A DNA stretch of 64,000 bases. Origin: Trematomus loennbergii. Taxonomy: Eukaryota; Chordata; Actinopteri; Perciformes; Nototheniidae. The notes below the pieces were generated by a model, which worked only from the letters and a program-made list of their open reading frames with translations, did not search any database and was not told the origin of the DNA. Location: contig JAAOOA010000048.1 of assembly GCA_012861695.1 (NCBI GenBank), forward strand, positions 3,279,018-3,343,017, read 5' to 3'. Below are positions 1 through 10,045 of this stretch, piece by piece (positions within the stretch are counted from its first letter, which is position 1; each line of letters opens with the position of its first letter). The position numbers and the translations under genes were made by a program.

Positions 1-144
1 AAGTTAAACTCCTCGCAGGGAAGCGGCTTCAGGCCGTCCAGAACCGCCTGAGACGAGTCCTGCTGCAGGAACTCTGACACAAGCTCCGCCCACTCAATGA
101 TCGTCCAATCACAGGCGTGGAGAAGCTTCAGGTCGGACAGCTTC
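1..144 (-). CDS. exon of the same unidentified gene, cut by the window edge
   Basis: The minus-strand acceptor CTCTCCTCTAACAG|GAAGCTG begins the exon at 144. The frame (phase 2 from the preceding exon) stays open to the window edge. The peptide reads LKLLHACDWTIIEWAELVSE and then FLQQDSSQAVLDGLKPLPCE, which looks like an amphipathic helical C-terminal domain. The polypyrimidine tract and acceptor are the last unit of a 41-bp tandem array, so several equivalent 3' splice sites sit in a row upstream. The protein family was not recognised and the gene continues beyond the window. Confidence 0.45.
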
Positions 145-352
145 CTGTTAGAGGAGAGAAGGAGGAGCTTCACTTTGACAGCTTCCTGTTAGAGGAGAGA
201 AGGAGGAGCTTCACTTTGACAGCTTCCTGTTAGAGGAGAGAAGGAGGAGCTTCACTTTGACAGCTTCCTGTTAGAGGAGAGAAGGAGGAGCTTCACTTTG
301 ACAGCTTCCTGTTAGAGGAGAGAAGGAGGATCTTCTCTCTGACAGCTTCCTG
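137..352. repeat. 41-bp minisatellite carrying repeated 3' splice sites
   Basis: About five near-identical 41-bp units (core GACAGCTTCCTGTTAGAGG). Read on the minus strand, each unit holds a pyrimidine tract followed by CTAACAG|GAAGCTGTC, the acceptor used by the exon at 1-144. Four extra copies of a usable acceptor therefore precede the real one. Confidence 0.85.
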
Positions 353-389
353 TTGGTGTGATGAACGCTGTCAGAGATGGATGTCTCAC

Positions 390-613
390 CTCTCGTCCAC
401 GTCGTCGTGGAGATCTCCATCGTGGTCCACATCCCCATGGAGACGGTTGTCATGGAGAGCATGGGGCTGAGGCAGGAAGGTGCGCCCGTGGATCTGAGCC
501 TCCATCACCAGCGCCTCGTTCTTCTGGCGCTCCATGAACCTCAGTGCCTCCTCGGCTACACCGGCCGCCCAGCCGCCGCTCGGGTCCGGGTTACTGAGCA
601 GCGGACAGGTGAC
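390..613 (-). CDS. internal exon of the same unidentified gene
   Basis: A minus-strand exon bounded by an acceptor (CTCCCTGAAG|GTCACC) and a donor (GACGAGAG|GTGAGA). It is 224 nt, accepts phase 0 from the exon at 1205-1578 and leaves phase 2. The product starts with TCPLLSNPDPSGG, contains an acidic/basic helix-like stretch (VAEEALRFMERQKNEALVME) and ends in an Asp/His-rich tail (DVDHDGDLHDDVDER). The tail may be a degenerate repeat, because GAC/CAC codons dominate. An alternative acceptor (CTGCTCAG at 594-596) would meet a stop codon when joined to the previous exon, so the 613 boundary is preferred. The function is unknown. Confidence 0.45.
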
Positions 614-795
614 CTTCAGGGAGGACACACCTGGTTACACTCAGACCTCATTCCTAACTTAAAACAAACTACCACCTTCACATGATCAGTAACTCCTAGC
701 CTAGCCTAGCACCACTCAAAGGTCAAACTGGGATTGCTGCGATCAAAAAAGTGTTTTACTTTGATCGTGATCACCGCTGACCTTTCAAAGCACAA

Positions 796-1200
796 CCAAT
801 CGGAGAGCAGCAGTAGGAAGGAAGGAACCAATCGGAGAGCAGCAGTAGGAAGGAAGGATCTGAAATGAACTGACATCTTAAAGTCAGCCTTAACTTGAAT
901 GAACCTTAACCTAATGTTAGCCTCAATATTTGCATTATTCTAAGATAACATTAGTCTTAATGTTGGCCTTAGTCTCAAATTAGCTTCTCTCTTGAATGTT
1001 AGCTTCTCTCTTGAATGTTAGCTTCTCTCTTGAATGTCAGCCCAATGTTAGTTTTTCTCCTTAATGTTAGCCCTATCTTTATCTCCTTAATGTTAGCCCT
1101 ATTGTTAGTTTATTTGTTTAATGTTAGCCTAGTGTTAGCTTATCTCCTTAATGTTAGCCTAGTGTTAGCTTCTCTCTATAATGTTAGCCTCATGTTAGTG
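796..1200. repeat. short tandem repeats inside an intron
   Basis: This stretch lies in the intron between the exons at 390-613 and 1205-1578. It holds two copies of a 31-bp unit (CCAATCGGAGAGCAGCAGTA...) at 796-858. From about 900 to 1200 there is a degenerate AATGTTAGC-based minisatellite (units such as TTAGCTTCTCTCTTGAATG). The plus-strand ORF of 69 codons here is a product of the repeat. Confidence 0.75.
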
Positions 1201-1204
1201 GTAC

Positions 1205-1578
1205 CTCCTGGCAGACGGCGCTGATGCAGCTCACGGCGCCCCCCCCCTGCACCTCCTGCATGATCAACATGTCTCTGATGTTCTCTGCGCTGATGACTGC
1301 CCTGCTGCTCCTGGAGAGAACCAGGACTTTAGAGGAGGTCTGAGAGGGGAAGGTGAGGCTGATGCAGAGCCCCGGGTCCCGGCACAGGAACAGATTGCTG
1401 TAGTCTGCGATGCTGAAGAAGCTGCTGAGGGTCACCTGGTTCTCCTCCTCAGACAGGAAGTCCCTCCAGACCTCCATCTGCAGCCCCAAGCTGCTCAGCG
1501 TGAGGCGGAGGATGACCTCTATACGCTCGTCCCTGCTGCCCTCCATCTGAAGGCTCACTGCTTCCCTCTGGAGACACT
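1205..1578 (-). CDS. internal exon of an unidentified minus-strand gene
   Basis: On the minus strand the exon is bounded by an acceptor (GGTCTATAG, first exon base 1578) and a donor (CAGGAG|GTACCA, last exon base 1205). It is 374 nt with one open frame of 124 codons that ends in phase 0. The peptide is leucine-rich and globular (for example RIEVILRLTLSSLGLQMEVW and SSFFSIADYSNLFLCRDP), with no low-complexity bias, unlike the repeat-derived ORFs around it. The next two exons downstream keep the same frame, which supports a real gene. I do not recognise the family. Upstream exons would lie above 1.6 kb on this strand, but a 0.7-kb minisatellite intervenes and I could not find them. Confidence 0.5.
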
Positions 1579-1592
1579 CTATAGACCGAGGA

Positions 1593-2160
1593 GGAACCGT
1601 GAGAAACCGTGAGAAACCGTGAGAAACTGTTAGAAACTGTGAGAAACTGTTAGAAACTGTTAAAACTGTGAGAAACTGTTAGAAACTGTGAGAAACTGTG
1701 AGAAACTGTTAGAAACTGTGAGAAACTGTTAGAAACTGTGAGAAACTGTTAGAAACGGTGAGAAACTGTTAGAAACTGTTAGAAACCTTGAGAAACCTTG
1801 AGAAACTGTGAGAAACCGTTAGAAACCGTTAGAAACTGTTAGAAACTGTGAGAAACCGTTAGAAACTGTTAGAAACCGTGAGAAACTGTTAGAAACTGCG
1901 AGAAACTGTGAGAAACTGTTAGAAACCGTTAGAAACCGCGAAAAACCGTTAGAAACCGTTAGAAACTGCGAGAAACCGTTAGAAACTGTGAGAAACCGCG
2001 AAAACCGTTAGAAACCGTGAGAAACCGTTAGAAACTGTTAGAAATTGTGAGAAACCGTGAGAACCCGTTAGAAACAGTTAGAAACCGTTAGAAACTGTGA
2101 GAAACTGTGAGAAACCGTTAGAAACCGTGAAAAACCGCCAGAAACCCTGAGAACCGTTAG
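1593..2160. repeat. ~10-bp minisatellite (GTTAGAAACC/GTGAGAAACT)
   Basis: More than fifty tandem copies of a decamer alternating between GTTAGAAAC-C/T and GTGAGAAAC-C/T. The array has no spacers and no coding potential. Confidence 0.9.
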
Positions 2161-2308
2161 AACTTTATATACCGTTAGAACTTTATAATAACCGTTAGAA
2201 CTTTATAATAACGTTTGAACTTTATAATAACCGTTAGAACTTTATAATAACGTTAGAACTTTATAATAACCGTTAGAACCTTATAATAACCGTTAGAACC
2301 TTATAATA
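2155..2308. repeat. ~20-bp minisatellite (CGTTAGAACTTTATAATAAC)
   Basis: About eight 19-20-bp units abut the decamer array and share its GTTAGAAC core. This suggests the longer unit arose from the decamer by local rearrangement. Confidence 0.85.
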
Positions 2309-3640
2309 ACTGCAGTAATTGCAGCATCTCTTGTAGTCATTATCATGTGTTCTGTTCCCAGGTTAAATATAAAAAGTGTCTAAAATGCTTTTAATGCAGA
2401 AAAATATATAGGCCTATATTCAACTACACTGTATATTATATTCAACTATATCCATAAAATAAACATTATTCATCATCAAATACACATTTATGCTGCTTTA
2501 ACTACACAGATGTTTTCATTCATCATTAGTTTGTCCATAAATATAAAGACTTTTAAGACATAAAATGATCTACCTGAGAGAAATTATATTAAATAATCAG
2601 AGAACAGTATTTCCTCTTCCAGCTGCAGTTATTTCACCCCTCTTCTCTGGAAAACCGTTCATAAAACCGGAGAAAACTGTTAAAACGTAATTAAATCCGT
2701 TAAAAATTCATAAAATCCGTTGGTTTATTTAAATCCTAACGGTCATGGTGCCTTCAGCGTCTTTTATCCGCGTCGTAAACTACCAACTTCATCTGGTTAT
2801 ATCAGTTATTCCATACATGTTTCTTTTACAGTTTTCATTTTTTACATTACATTAATATAGTCTTCTAATCTAGTGTCGTTATCATATCTAATTTGGGTTG
2901 TACGTGTTCTTGTTTGACTTCAAAATGCTTTTAATCTCTACAGTCGAATACAATAAACGGTATTCATCATCCAAGACCCCTATATATTGTTTTTAAAACA
3001 CAGATGTTATCTTTTATTATTGTGTTCAAACAAAATAAAGTGCAGTCAAGAAAATAAATGATCTACATGAAAGAAATGTGTAGAAAATTCAAAACCGACT
3101 AAGAAACAATAAATCCTACTCCAGCTGCAGCCCGTGAAGGCATCATAAGGTGATTTTCTCATGGTTTACACGTGACACTGTTTTTACCTGAATATTAATT
3201 AATGTTACAGTTAACTAAAGCAGACATATAACTAGTAACTATTCGACAAACAGATGTGGATTTAATATTTGTTCTTATTCATTTTAATTCTTCAAGAACA
3301 TGTTTTTCTAGAAAGATATAGTATGACGCCGCTGATCATACATTCTCGCGAGAACATGACGCCCGTAAGAACGAAGCTGCCGTCTAACGCTCTATTTTAT
3401 ACGCATATTTCTGGACTAAATTTAGTTTTTGACGAACAGAAATATTGTTTTCTGGCATCACTTTAAATTTACGGGGGAAATCTACATTTTGATATGAGGG
3501 CGCAGGCCGAGAGTTACCCGGTGCTGACTAACCCTGTCAATTATATTTAAGCATATGTGTGTTATACGAAGAAGTTCACTTCCTCTCTTGATTTAAATGA
3601 AACTATAGATCGAGGCCATGATGGATCTCCAATAACATGA
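2309..3640. other. AT-rich intergenic DNA, no feature seen
   Basis: AT-rich sequence with short ORFs only. The 65-codon plus-strand ORF at 3269-3466 has no recognisable motif or gene signals. Degenerate AAACCG/TTAAAA motifs near 2650-2710 echo the minisatellite to the left. Nothing else is supported. Confidence 0.5.
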
Positions 3641-3821
3641 ATTCATCTGACCTTTGTTGCTAGACAGAAAGAAACTAATTTCAATGTTTTCACTTTATTT
3701 GAAGAACTTTCTCCCCCTGAGGGTTTAAACCGTCCTCCCGTCCTGCAGGGGGCGGTCATCCATCTGATCTCCACCAATAAGGAAACAGAAGAACCGGAAG
3801 AAGAAGGAGAACGCGCTGTGA

Positions 3822-3879
3822 TTGGTTGTCGGGTCACATAAAGTCACATGGCTGCTGCCTGCTCCTCTCTCAGACTGCG
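3822..3879 (+). promoter_or_regulatory. candidate promoter and first coding exon (MAAACSSLRL...)
   Basis: An inverted CCAAT box (TGATTGG, about 3818-3824) precedes ATGGCTGCTGCCTGC at 3848 in good Kozak context. The short ORF (MAAACSSLRL, 32 nt) runs into a strong donor CTGCG|GTGAGA at 3879/3880. An Ala/Cys/Arg N-terminus of this kind is common in mitochondrial presequences, but that is inference. No confident second exon was found; CTTTCAG|GTCAATTGTG near 4815 would continue the frame (SIVKLTIERPD) before repeats intervene. This first exon is not present in copy B of the duplication. Confidence 0.35.
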
Positions 3880-4009
3880 GTGAGAATCTGATGTTTTTTT
3901 CCAAAGATATCTCCATTAAATGTGTTTTTAAATCCTCCGGAGGCGTTCAGGAGCATCTGCTGCAGCCGCTGCTCGGTGGTCACGGTGAGAACAGTTCTTA
4001 TTGAAGGAT

Positions 4010-4260
4010 AGCATGTTGTATCAGAGTAGTTACAGAGAGGAGATGCGCTGCTACAGCAAAGAGACACCAGTTAACACATGTTGGATAAAGGCACTCTCTT
4101 TATATGTTAAATGACGAGAGTTAGTATAGTTTAGAAGTTACCGCTGTAACACGGTTTCCAAAGTACCTATTGCCCCACGTGATGATGTGCCGAGCTTTCT
4201 GTATTATCCAGATCTCATGGAACTCATTGTTCTATCTGTTATCTTCTAATTATAGTGTTT
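4010..4260. repeat. dispersed ~250-bp repeat, first of three copies
   Basis: The segment containing AGTTACCGCTGTAACACGG and TTTCCAAAGTACC recurs at about 6198-6400 and, shortened, at about 56080-56180. All copies are direct. It may be a decayed exon/intron duplication or a mobile element; no termini were resolved. Confidence 0.6.
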
Positions 4261-5474
4261 TCGGGTAAAAAACACAAAGCAAACATGTGGCGGGAACATT
4301 TTAAAAGATGGCGGCCCCTGTGTGTCATCATAAATACGTTTGTCTTTACAGATGCGTAGAGCAAGTCCTTTAAGTTCACTTTAGAGTTACCTGTACTTTG
4401 AGTATTTCAATGTTATGACACTCTGTACTTTACTCTATATATAATATCTGCTCTTTGTTGTTCTGAGGTCTTTATAGTTTATCACTGATTGTCTCTGGAT
4501 CAAATCCTGATCAATAATATGTACTTCAACTCAGAGGCAATGTACTTCAACTCAGAGGTAGTGTACTTCAACTCAGAGGTAAAGGGCGTACTCTTACTGA
4601 AGAACCAGACCTGAGTACTTCTACTTTTACTGAAGTACAAGACCCGAGTACTTATACTCAAAGATCAGAGTACTTTTCCTCCTGAGTGAGCGTGTCTGAA
4701 CTCCAGAGCAGTGGCGTTTACTGCAGTGAAGGATCTAATATTACATGGTACAAGTACTTCAGTAATATGAGTAAAGCCACCCTGTTGAAGTATCTCTGTT
4801 TATTGTGTGTTTCAGGTCAATTGTGAAGCTGACCATTGAGCGGCCCGACCAAGCAAGGAGGCAGAGTTCAAATACAACCCGGTGTGGGCATTTATTCATC
4901 GCTGTGGTACATGATACACAGCCTCAATATAACTGTCATCAGCAACAAGGACACACACACACACACACCTAACAGGAAAACAGAGCCTAAATACCCACAG
5001 ACTAATCAAACGAACAAGACACAGGTGAGGGTGGAGGAGACAACACAGGGCACCAGGTGAACACAGACCACCAGCAACAGACAAGACGGGAGGGGGAACA
5101 CTTTTCAAAATAAAACAGGAGACAGACAAACAAATGACATACAAACACACGCTGCAACGTTCCAGGTCGGAACAAACCAATAACGAAGCTATACCGTCCG
5201 TAACGGAGGCCGAGATCTACGGGCCCAGAGATCACCATGAGTGATAGACCGTTATATTTCCTTACCCCTCTCCCCTGGAAGCACAGTGTCTTGGAAATCT
5301 TGGCTTCCCTGCAAGGTTTCTGCTTCCCCTTGTGCAGCATGGTTTCCTCAGAGGGGGGCGTGAAGTCGAAAGGAAGCTTCCCTTTCTTCCTCTCCAGCTC
5401 CAAAACTCTCTGACAGAGATTCGGGATCCCTCCGTTCTTCAGAGAGCATTGACTGCAACCTTTCCAGCTGAGGT

Positions 5475-5990
5475 CATGTTGAAGGTAAGCTCCAACAGGA
5501 AGTGGTCCTGATTTTCAGAATAAAAGTGTTTGTGTGGAAGTGATGAAACGAAAGGCCGATTGAAGCCCCCCCCAGCAGTCTGTTCTCAGAGGGGGGGCCG
5601 TGACAAAACCCACCTGAAGCGTATTCTGACCAGCTGTCACTCACTCTCAGTACTGAAGGTTATTACATCTATCATTAAAGTGATAACCTTTATTAACAAC
5701 CTGTCTCTCTGACAGACGACCTGCAGCCGAGGACCTCCACCTGACGGTGAGTGATGTCACAGGGGGCGGGGCTTAGTTAGTGTTTATCATCAGGGTTATC
5801 TCTGCAGTGCTGCGTTCAGGAGAAACGGTAATCTTCAGTGTCAGGGAGATGATGTGAACAAAAGGCCGAATTGTAGCCCCCCCAGCAGGTTGTTCTCAGA
5901 GGGGGGGGCCGTGACAAAACCTGACCGAAGCGTTCGTCTGATCCCAGCTGATGCTAACATGTTGCTAATGCTAGGGATGCTAATTTGAGG
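5475..5990. repeat. internal tandem duplication, unit 1
   Basis: The sequence from CATGTTGAAGGTAAGCTCC to the GCTAACATG repeats recurs at 6784-7305 with few differences. The offset is about 1.31 kb, so an exon-like 31-mer and two stem-loop motifs are doubled in copy A. Copy B has a single version. Confidence 0.85.
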
Positions 5991-6110
5991 CTAATGCTAA
6001 CATGTTGCTAATACTAGGGATGCTAATGCTAACATGTTGCTAATGCTAGTGATGCTAATGCTAACATGATGCTAATGCTAGTGATGCTAACGTGATGCTA
6101 ATGTGATGCT
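5940..6110. repeat. GATGCTAATGCTAACATG minisatellite
   Basis: Irregular repeats built from GATGCTAA, TGCTAACATG and TTGCTAATGCTAG. An equivalent array is in copy B at about 55855-55995. Non-coding. Confidence 0.8.
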
Positions 6111-6783
6111 AGCCTCTCCTTTAAAGAGTCCTCTCTACGGGGACTTGCAGCTGTCTCTCAAACAGCTGGAGCTCATCTCCTGCCGTCACAGCAGTTTAAC
6201 ATGTTGGAGAAAGGCGCTCTCTATATTTTAAATAATGAGTTAGTATAGTTTAGAAGTTGCCGCTGTAACACGGTTTCCAAAGTACCTGTCGCCCCACGCG
6301 ATGTAGCGCCGCTCTCATTACTCTCCGTCTCTACATTAGCGCCCTGAGCTTTCTGTTATATCCACATCTCATGGAACTCATTGTTCTATAGTTTATATCA
6401 TTATACTGTTCATAATGTTATTTAAGAAGCAAAGGACAGTAAAGGATCTCATAATATATGGTGTAAGTACTTCAGTAATATGAGTAAAGCCACACTGTAG
6501 AAGTACCCTACTTTAAACAGTGCTCCGAAGCCTCTGTGGGGACGCTGCTGTGCCTCAGGAGCGGAGCTCAGTGTAACTCTAACGGGGTTCAAGTTGGTGA
6601 TCTGTAACCTCAACGATGCAGTTCTCTTTCTGTTAGTTTCATGTCCTTATAAATCCATGCTGCTCTGCTGGAGGAGGACTTCAGTTTCTCACTGACTCGT
6701 CTCCAGCTGCTACATGATGAGAGAGACTTGAACAATACATCTAACAATCTGTCTATTGTGTTTCAGGTCACCCCCCCCCCCAT

Positions 6784-7305
6784 CATGTTGAAGGTAAGCT
6801 CCAACAGGAAGTGGTCCTGATTTTCAGAATAAAAGTGTTTGTGTGGAAGTGATGAAACGAAAGGCCGATTGAAGCCCCCCCCAGCAGTCTGTTCTCAGAG
6901 GGGGGGCCGTGACAAAACCCACCTGAAGCGTATTCTGACCAGCTGTCACTCACTCTCAGTACTGAAGGTTATTACAGCTATCATTAAAGTGATAACCTTT
7001 ATTAACAACCTGTCTCTCTGACAGACGACCTGCAGCCGAGGACCTCCACCTGACGGTGAGTGATGTCACAGGGGGCGGGGCTTAGTTAGTGTTCATCAGG
7101 GTTATATCTCTGCAGCGCCTCGTGCTGCGTTCAGGAGAAACGGTAATCTTCAGTGTCAGGGAGATGATGTGAACAAAAGGCCGAATTGTAGCCCCCCCAG
7201 CAGGTTGTTCTCAGAGGGGGGGGCCGTGACAAAACCTGACCGAAGCGTTCGTCTGATCCCAGCTGATGCTAGTGATGCTAACATGTTGCTAATGCTAGCC
7301 TCTCC
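6784..7305. repeat. internal tandem duplication, unit 2
   Basis: Second copy of 5475-5990, preceded by a poly-C tract. It leads directly into the micro-exon minisatellite at 7443. Confidence 0.85.
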
Positions 7306-7442
7306 GTAAAGAGTCCTCTCTCATCCTGTTTTGAGCTTTCAGATATAAAACACGTTGTTCAAACTAATGCTTTTTGTTTTGCACATGAAAAACTGGAATT
7401 TGAATATGAAACAAATGTATATTAAACCAATGTCTGTATCTC

Positions 7443-7640
7443 CCCTCAGACTACGCCCCCTGCAGGTGAACTCTCCTCAGACTCCGCCCCCTGCAGGAGA
7501 ACTCCCCTCAGACTCCGCCCCCTGCAGGAGAACTCCCCTCAGACTCCGCCCCCTGCAGGAGAACTCCCCTCAGACTCCGCCCCCTGCAGGAGAACTCCCC
7601 TCAGACTCCGCCCCCTGCAGGAGAACTCCCCTCACACTCC
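7443..7640 (+). repeat. 31-bp minisatellite resembling a repeated micro-exon
   Basis: About six units of CTCAGACTCCGCCCCCTGCA plus GGAGAACTCCC. Each has CCCCTCAG as a potential acceptor, a 16-nt body (ACTCCGCCCCCTGCAG) and GTGAAC or GAGAAC as a potential donor. Copy B (56443-56700) retains GTGAAC in most units, so several units there are complete micro-exon mimics. Confidence 0.75.
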
Positions 7641-7649
7641 GCCCCCTTT

Positions 7650-7880
7650 CTCACACAGACCTGTAGACCCCCCCTGTTCCTCACACACCTGTAGACACCT
7701 ATAGCCCCTGTTCCTCACACACCTGTAGCCACACCCCTGTTCCTCACACACCTGTAGCCACACCCCTGTTCCTCACACCTGTAGACCCCCCTGTTTCCAC
7801 ACACCTATCCCCCTGTTCCTCACATACCTGTAGCCACACACCTGTAGACCCCCCTGTTCCTCACACACCTGTACGGTTTC
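7650..7880. repeat. ~29-bp minisatellite (CCTGTTCCTCACACACCTGTAG)
   Basis: Tandem units such as CACCCCTGTTCCTCACACAC followed by CTGTAGCCA. The array is short here and greatly expanded in copy B (about 56700-57340), making it a length-variable locus. Confidence 0.85.
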
Positions 7881-8030
7881 TCTGTGTGAATACGTTGGTC
7901 TGTAAATAACGTTGTCAGCTTTGCGCTGACCCTCGTTGTGTTTATCATATTTGTATTTCCTGTCTTAATGTGGTGTTTGCTGCTGTTGCTGTGGAAACAT
8001 CAATAAAGTTTAATTTATATTAAAAGACTT
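7880..8030 (+). terminator. 3' UTR-like stretch with polyadenylation signal
   Basis: AATAAA at 8002-8007 follows an AT/GT-rich stretch and is followed by AAAAGACTTGAACCCTG. The stretch is conserved in copy B (AATAAA at 57466-57471). It is the best evidence that a plus-strand transcript ends here. Confidence 0.5.
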
Positions 8031-8738
8031 GAACCCTGTTTTTAATTACATTCAAGGTATTACATGTTGCAGCTAGTTTTCAGTAAGTATATGAATTGTC
8101 CAAAGAGGTATTCTACAGTCTGCCTGAATGTAATCATTGCGTAGGTGTGTAGTGTGATTCTGTGTAGTTTATTTATGGCATCCCGTTGGATTTGACGTCA
8201 TCTGAACAGGACATCACACGCTCACTGCTTGATAGCGTGCCACGGTCCGTTTACGCCGGTTGCTAAGCAACATCGTTATGGGGAAATGCAAGTCTGCGTC
8301 CAAATGGTTGGAAGATAAGGAGGAAGGACAATCAATACTGTATATAGTCAATGTGAGGTAAAGTGTGTCGCCAAGGTAACCGGTTAAAACTCAAAGTGGC
8401 GATGAGGTAGGGCTGTGCAATTAATCGCAATTACGATTTGTCTGACACTATTACGAAAACAACATAATCGAAAACTGTTATTTAGCTTTGCTAGGTTGTG
8501 AGCAGAGATGGGGTCGTTACTAAAAAAAGTAATATAACATATTACTTTAAAAGAAAGTAATATATTACACTACTTCGTTACTCTCTACATAAAGTTACTC
8601 GTTACTTTACTCGCAGGGCCGGCCCGCCCCTCCCTACAGGCAGATCACGCAGACTGCTAAAGTTTCAAATGTTCTCTTAGTTCAGTTTCCATTGTCGCAT
8701 AAGACTGATCCAGATAGCTCTGACTATGGCTGTCCTCT

Positions 8739-9130
8739 GGGTGTTTCTCAATCGCGAGTAAAGCTGCTTCCGAGCCACTATTTCAAGCATACTACGTCAT
8801 CGAGTGCCGCCGAAGTACTGTTCCAATCTCCAGTATACTTGGAAATCTACCGAGCCCGGCGTACTCCGTTTGGAGAAATATCGAGTGTGCACATGAGTAG
8901 ACTTCGCGCCTTCAAATCCCCACAATGCTTTGCGCACTGACCAATTTCCCCAAATCTGTGGCGGAAGATGTAAGGCGGGGTCTCTCATATGACGCACACC
9001 TGCACACTTGCTAGCCTGTTCCACTCTTCGTTTTCCGAATGTCAGGAAGTATTCTTGACTCGCTTCTGAAGCAAGATGCTCGGCAGACATGTGCTACCAA
9101 GCAAGCGTACTCGCGATTGAGAAACACCCC
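8739..9130. mobile_element. MITE with ~22-bp TIR nested in the hAT element
   Basis: GGGTGTTTCTCAATCGCGAG at the left and CTCGCGATTGAGAAACACCC at the right are perfect inverted repeats, extending two more bases inward. The same terminus is found in the fold-back element at 22468-22653. The target duplication is unclear. Confidence 0.7.
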
Positions 9131-9289
9131 CAGTCTCCTGCTATCTGTATTTTGCGCAGTATATCTCTGAACGATGCGATGGTGATTCCACTGTGCAAAT
9201 GGGCAACATTACCTCTACTATGAAGGATGCTTCAAGCCTGTCCATCTCTGCTTTGGTTACCGGTCCTCCAAATTCTTGCGGCGGCGCAC

Positions 9290-9535
9290 TCACAACATCC
9301 TCACTCTGGGTTCGGGGTCCTTAGCTATTAGCTTCACTTTAGCATGTGTTCTTTGCAGGTGTTTGTTGAGGTTTGACGTGGTGTTTGCAGCAGTGGATAA
9401 CAGCTTCTGGCCTGGACACAGTTTGCACCTCACCGTCACATTCCTGTCTATTCTTCGGACGAACTCAAAATAATGGGCATACCTCCACCCCTCGAAAGTT
9501 ATCGCTGACTCTGCCATGTTTATGCAGCACTGCAC
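9290..9535 (-). pseudogene. BED zinc-finger fragment of a hAT transposase
   Basis: An 81-codon minus-strand ORF inside the hAT element at 8503-9763. It contains VRCKLCPGQK, a spacer with SNLNKHLQRTH, and a basic tail. The C-x2-C...H-x4-H arrangement and preceding aromatic residues are those of the BED finger that hAT transposases use to bind their ends. The dimerisation/catalytic region (DDE residues, C-terminal hATC) is absent, so this is a truncated relic that could at most bind DNA. Confidence 0.65.
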
Positions 9536-10045
9536 GTGGAGATGTGGACGCGCAAGTCGCGCAGATTACGTACATATAAACCTGCGGCGGAAACCCCTTG
9601 TCTGTCAGTGTGATTATGACTGATTTATAAAAGTAACGAAGTAACGCGTGTCGGGGCAATGTTAGTAACTAGTGTGATTACTGAATTATAAAAGTAACGC
9701 GTTACACTACTACGTTACCGACAAAAGTAATATTATTACAGTAACGCGTTACACCCAACTCTGGTTGTGAGAGTGCACTGCAACATATTTGATCTCATTA
9801 ATTTTGGTCTCATTTATTTGTATTTATCATATTATATGTTTAGTAGCTTGTGGAAGTGCGCTCCAAAATATTTGTTTATTTTGATATTTAAATGCATTTA
9901 TTTTTGTATGGTTTTCAGTGAATTATACGTCAGGGTAATCAACAGTTAAAAAGATACTGTTCAAATGATTGTTTGCATTTTAAAGTCAATGAATAATCGT
10001 ATTTAATCGTGATATCAATTATTGACCAAATAATAGTGATTAGAT

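Larger units (their letters stand above)
4815..8030 (+). other. candidate transcription unit with poly(A) site, coding content unresolved
   Basis: Plus-strand splice-like elements recur in both duplication copies: TTTCAG|GTCAATTGTG (about 4815), ATGTTGAAG|GTAAGC (5475 and 6784; copy B about 55381), a 31-nt exon candidate CTGACAG|ACGACCTG...CTGACG|GTGAGT (5716-5746 and 7025-7055; copy B 55617-55647), and AATAAA at 8002 (copy B 57466) inside an AT-rich 3' UTR-like stretch. The 31-nt candidate encodes a Pro-rich peptide (TTCSRGPPPD). I could not assemble a convincing protein, so this may be a non-coding RNA gene or a decayed gene. Conservation of these signals between copies only shows that they predate the duplication. 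Confidence 0.3.
4528..8407. repeat. segmental duplication, block 1, copy A
   Basis: From the GTACTTCAACTCAGAGG repeats onward the sequence matches 54087-57868 almost base for base, in direct orientation. The match covers a CA tract, GC-rich stem-loop motifs, two minisatellites and a poly(A) site. Copy A has an extra internal 1.3-kb tandem duplication, while copy B has a much longer CA tract and longer minisatellites. This block opens a duplication that continues through the GIMAP first exon. Confidence 0.9.
8503..9763. mobile_element. hAT element with 8-bp target duplication GTTGTGAG
   Basis: The ends are CAGAGATGGGGTCG and ...CACCCAACTCTG, imperfect inverted repeats. GTTGTGAG occurs at 8495-8502 and again at 9764-9771. 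The matching site in copy B (near 57958) is uninterrupted, so the insertion postdates the duplication. The element is 1261 bp, carries a BED-finger remnant on the minus strand and a smaller element at 8739-9130, and lacks a transposase catalytic domain. Confidence 0.9.
8408..10045. mobile_element. hAT-like element (TAGGGCTGTGCAATT ends), copy A, 3' end lost
   Basis: The left end TAGGGCTGTGCAATTAATCG follows CGATGAGG, exactly as in copy B (57869-58266), where the same octamer lies on both sides. In copy A the right end and right octamer are missing: sequence near 10045 jumps to DNA matching about 60035 of copy B. A second hAT (8503-9763) is nested inside. No transposase coding remains. Confidence 0.7.

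Noticed and set aside
1593..2308. CRISPR-like appearance of regular repeats
   Set aside because: Units are contiguous without unique spacers, and the genome is eukaryotic; these are minisatellites.
4836..5403. Possible LTR on the minus strand (4830-5260 and copy B)
   Set aside because: The text resembles fish LTR leaders (ACCTGTGTCTTGTTCG on the minus strand), but I could not find TG/CA ends or a target duplication, so it is left within the duplication block.
5540..5610. SECIS-like element (ATGA ... AA ... TGAC around a stem)
   Set aside because: The helix between ATGA and TGA does not form with SECIS geometry, and other copies of the motif lose the ATGA.
5530..5712. 60-codon ORF repeated three times (5530, 6839, about 55410)
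   Set aside because: The ORF is conserved only because the DNA is duplicated; it crosses a candidate intron and GC-run motif and lacks protein-like features.
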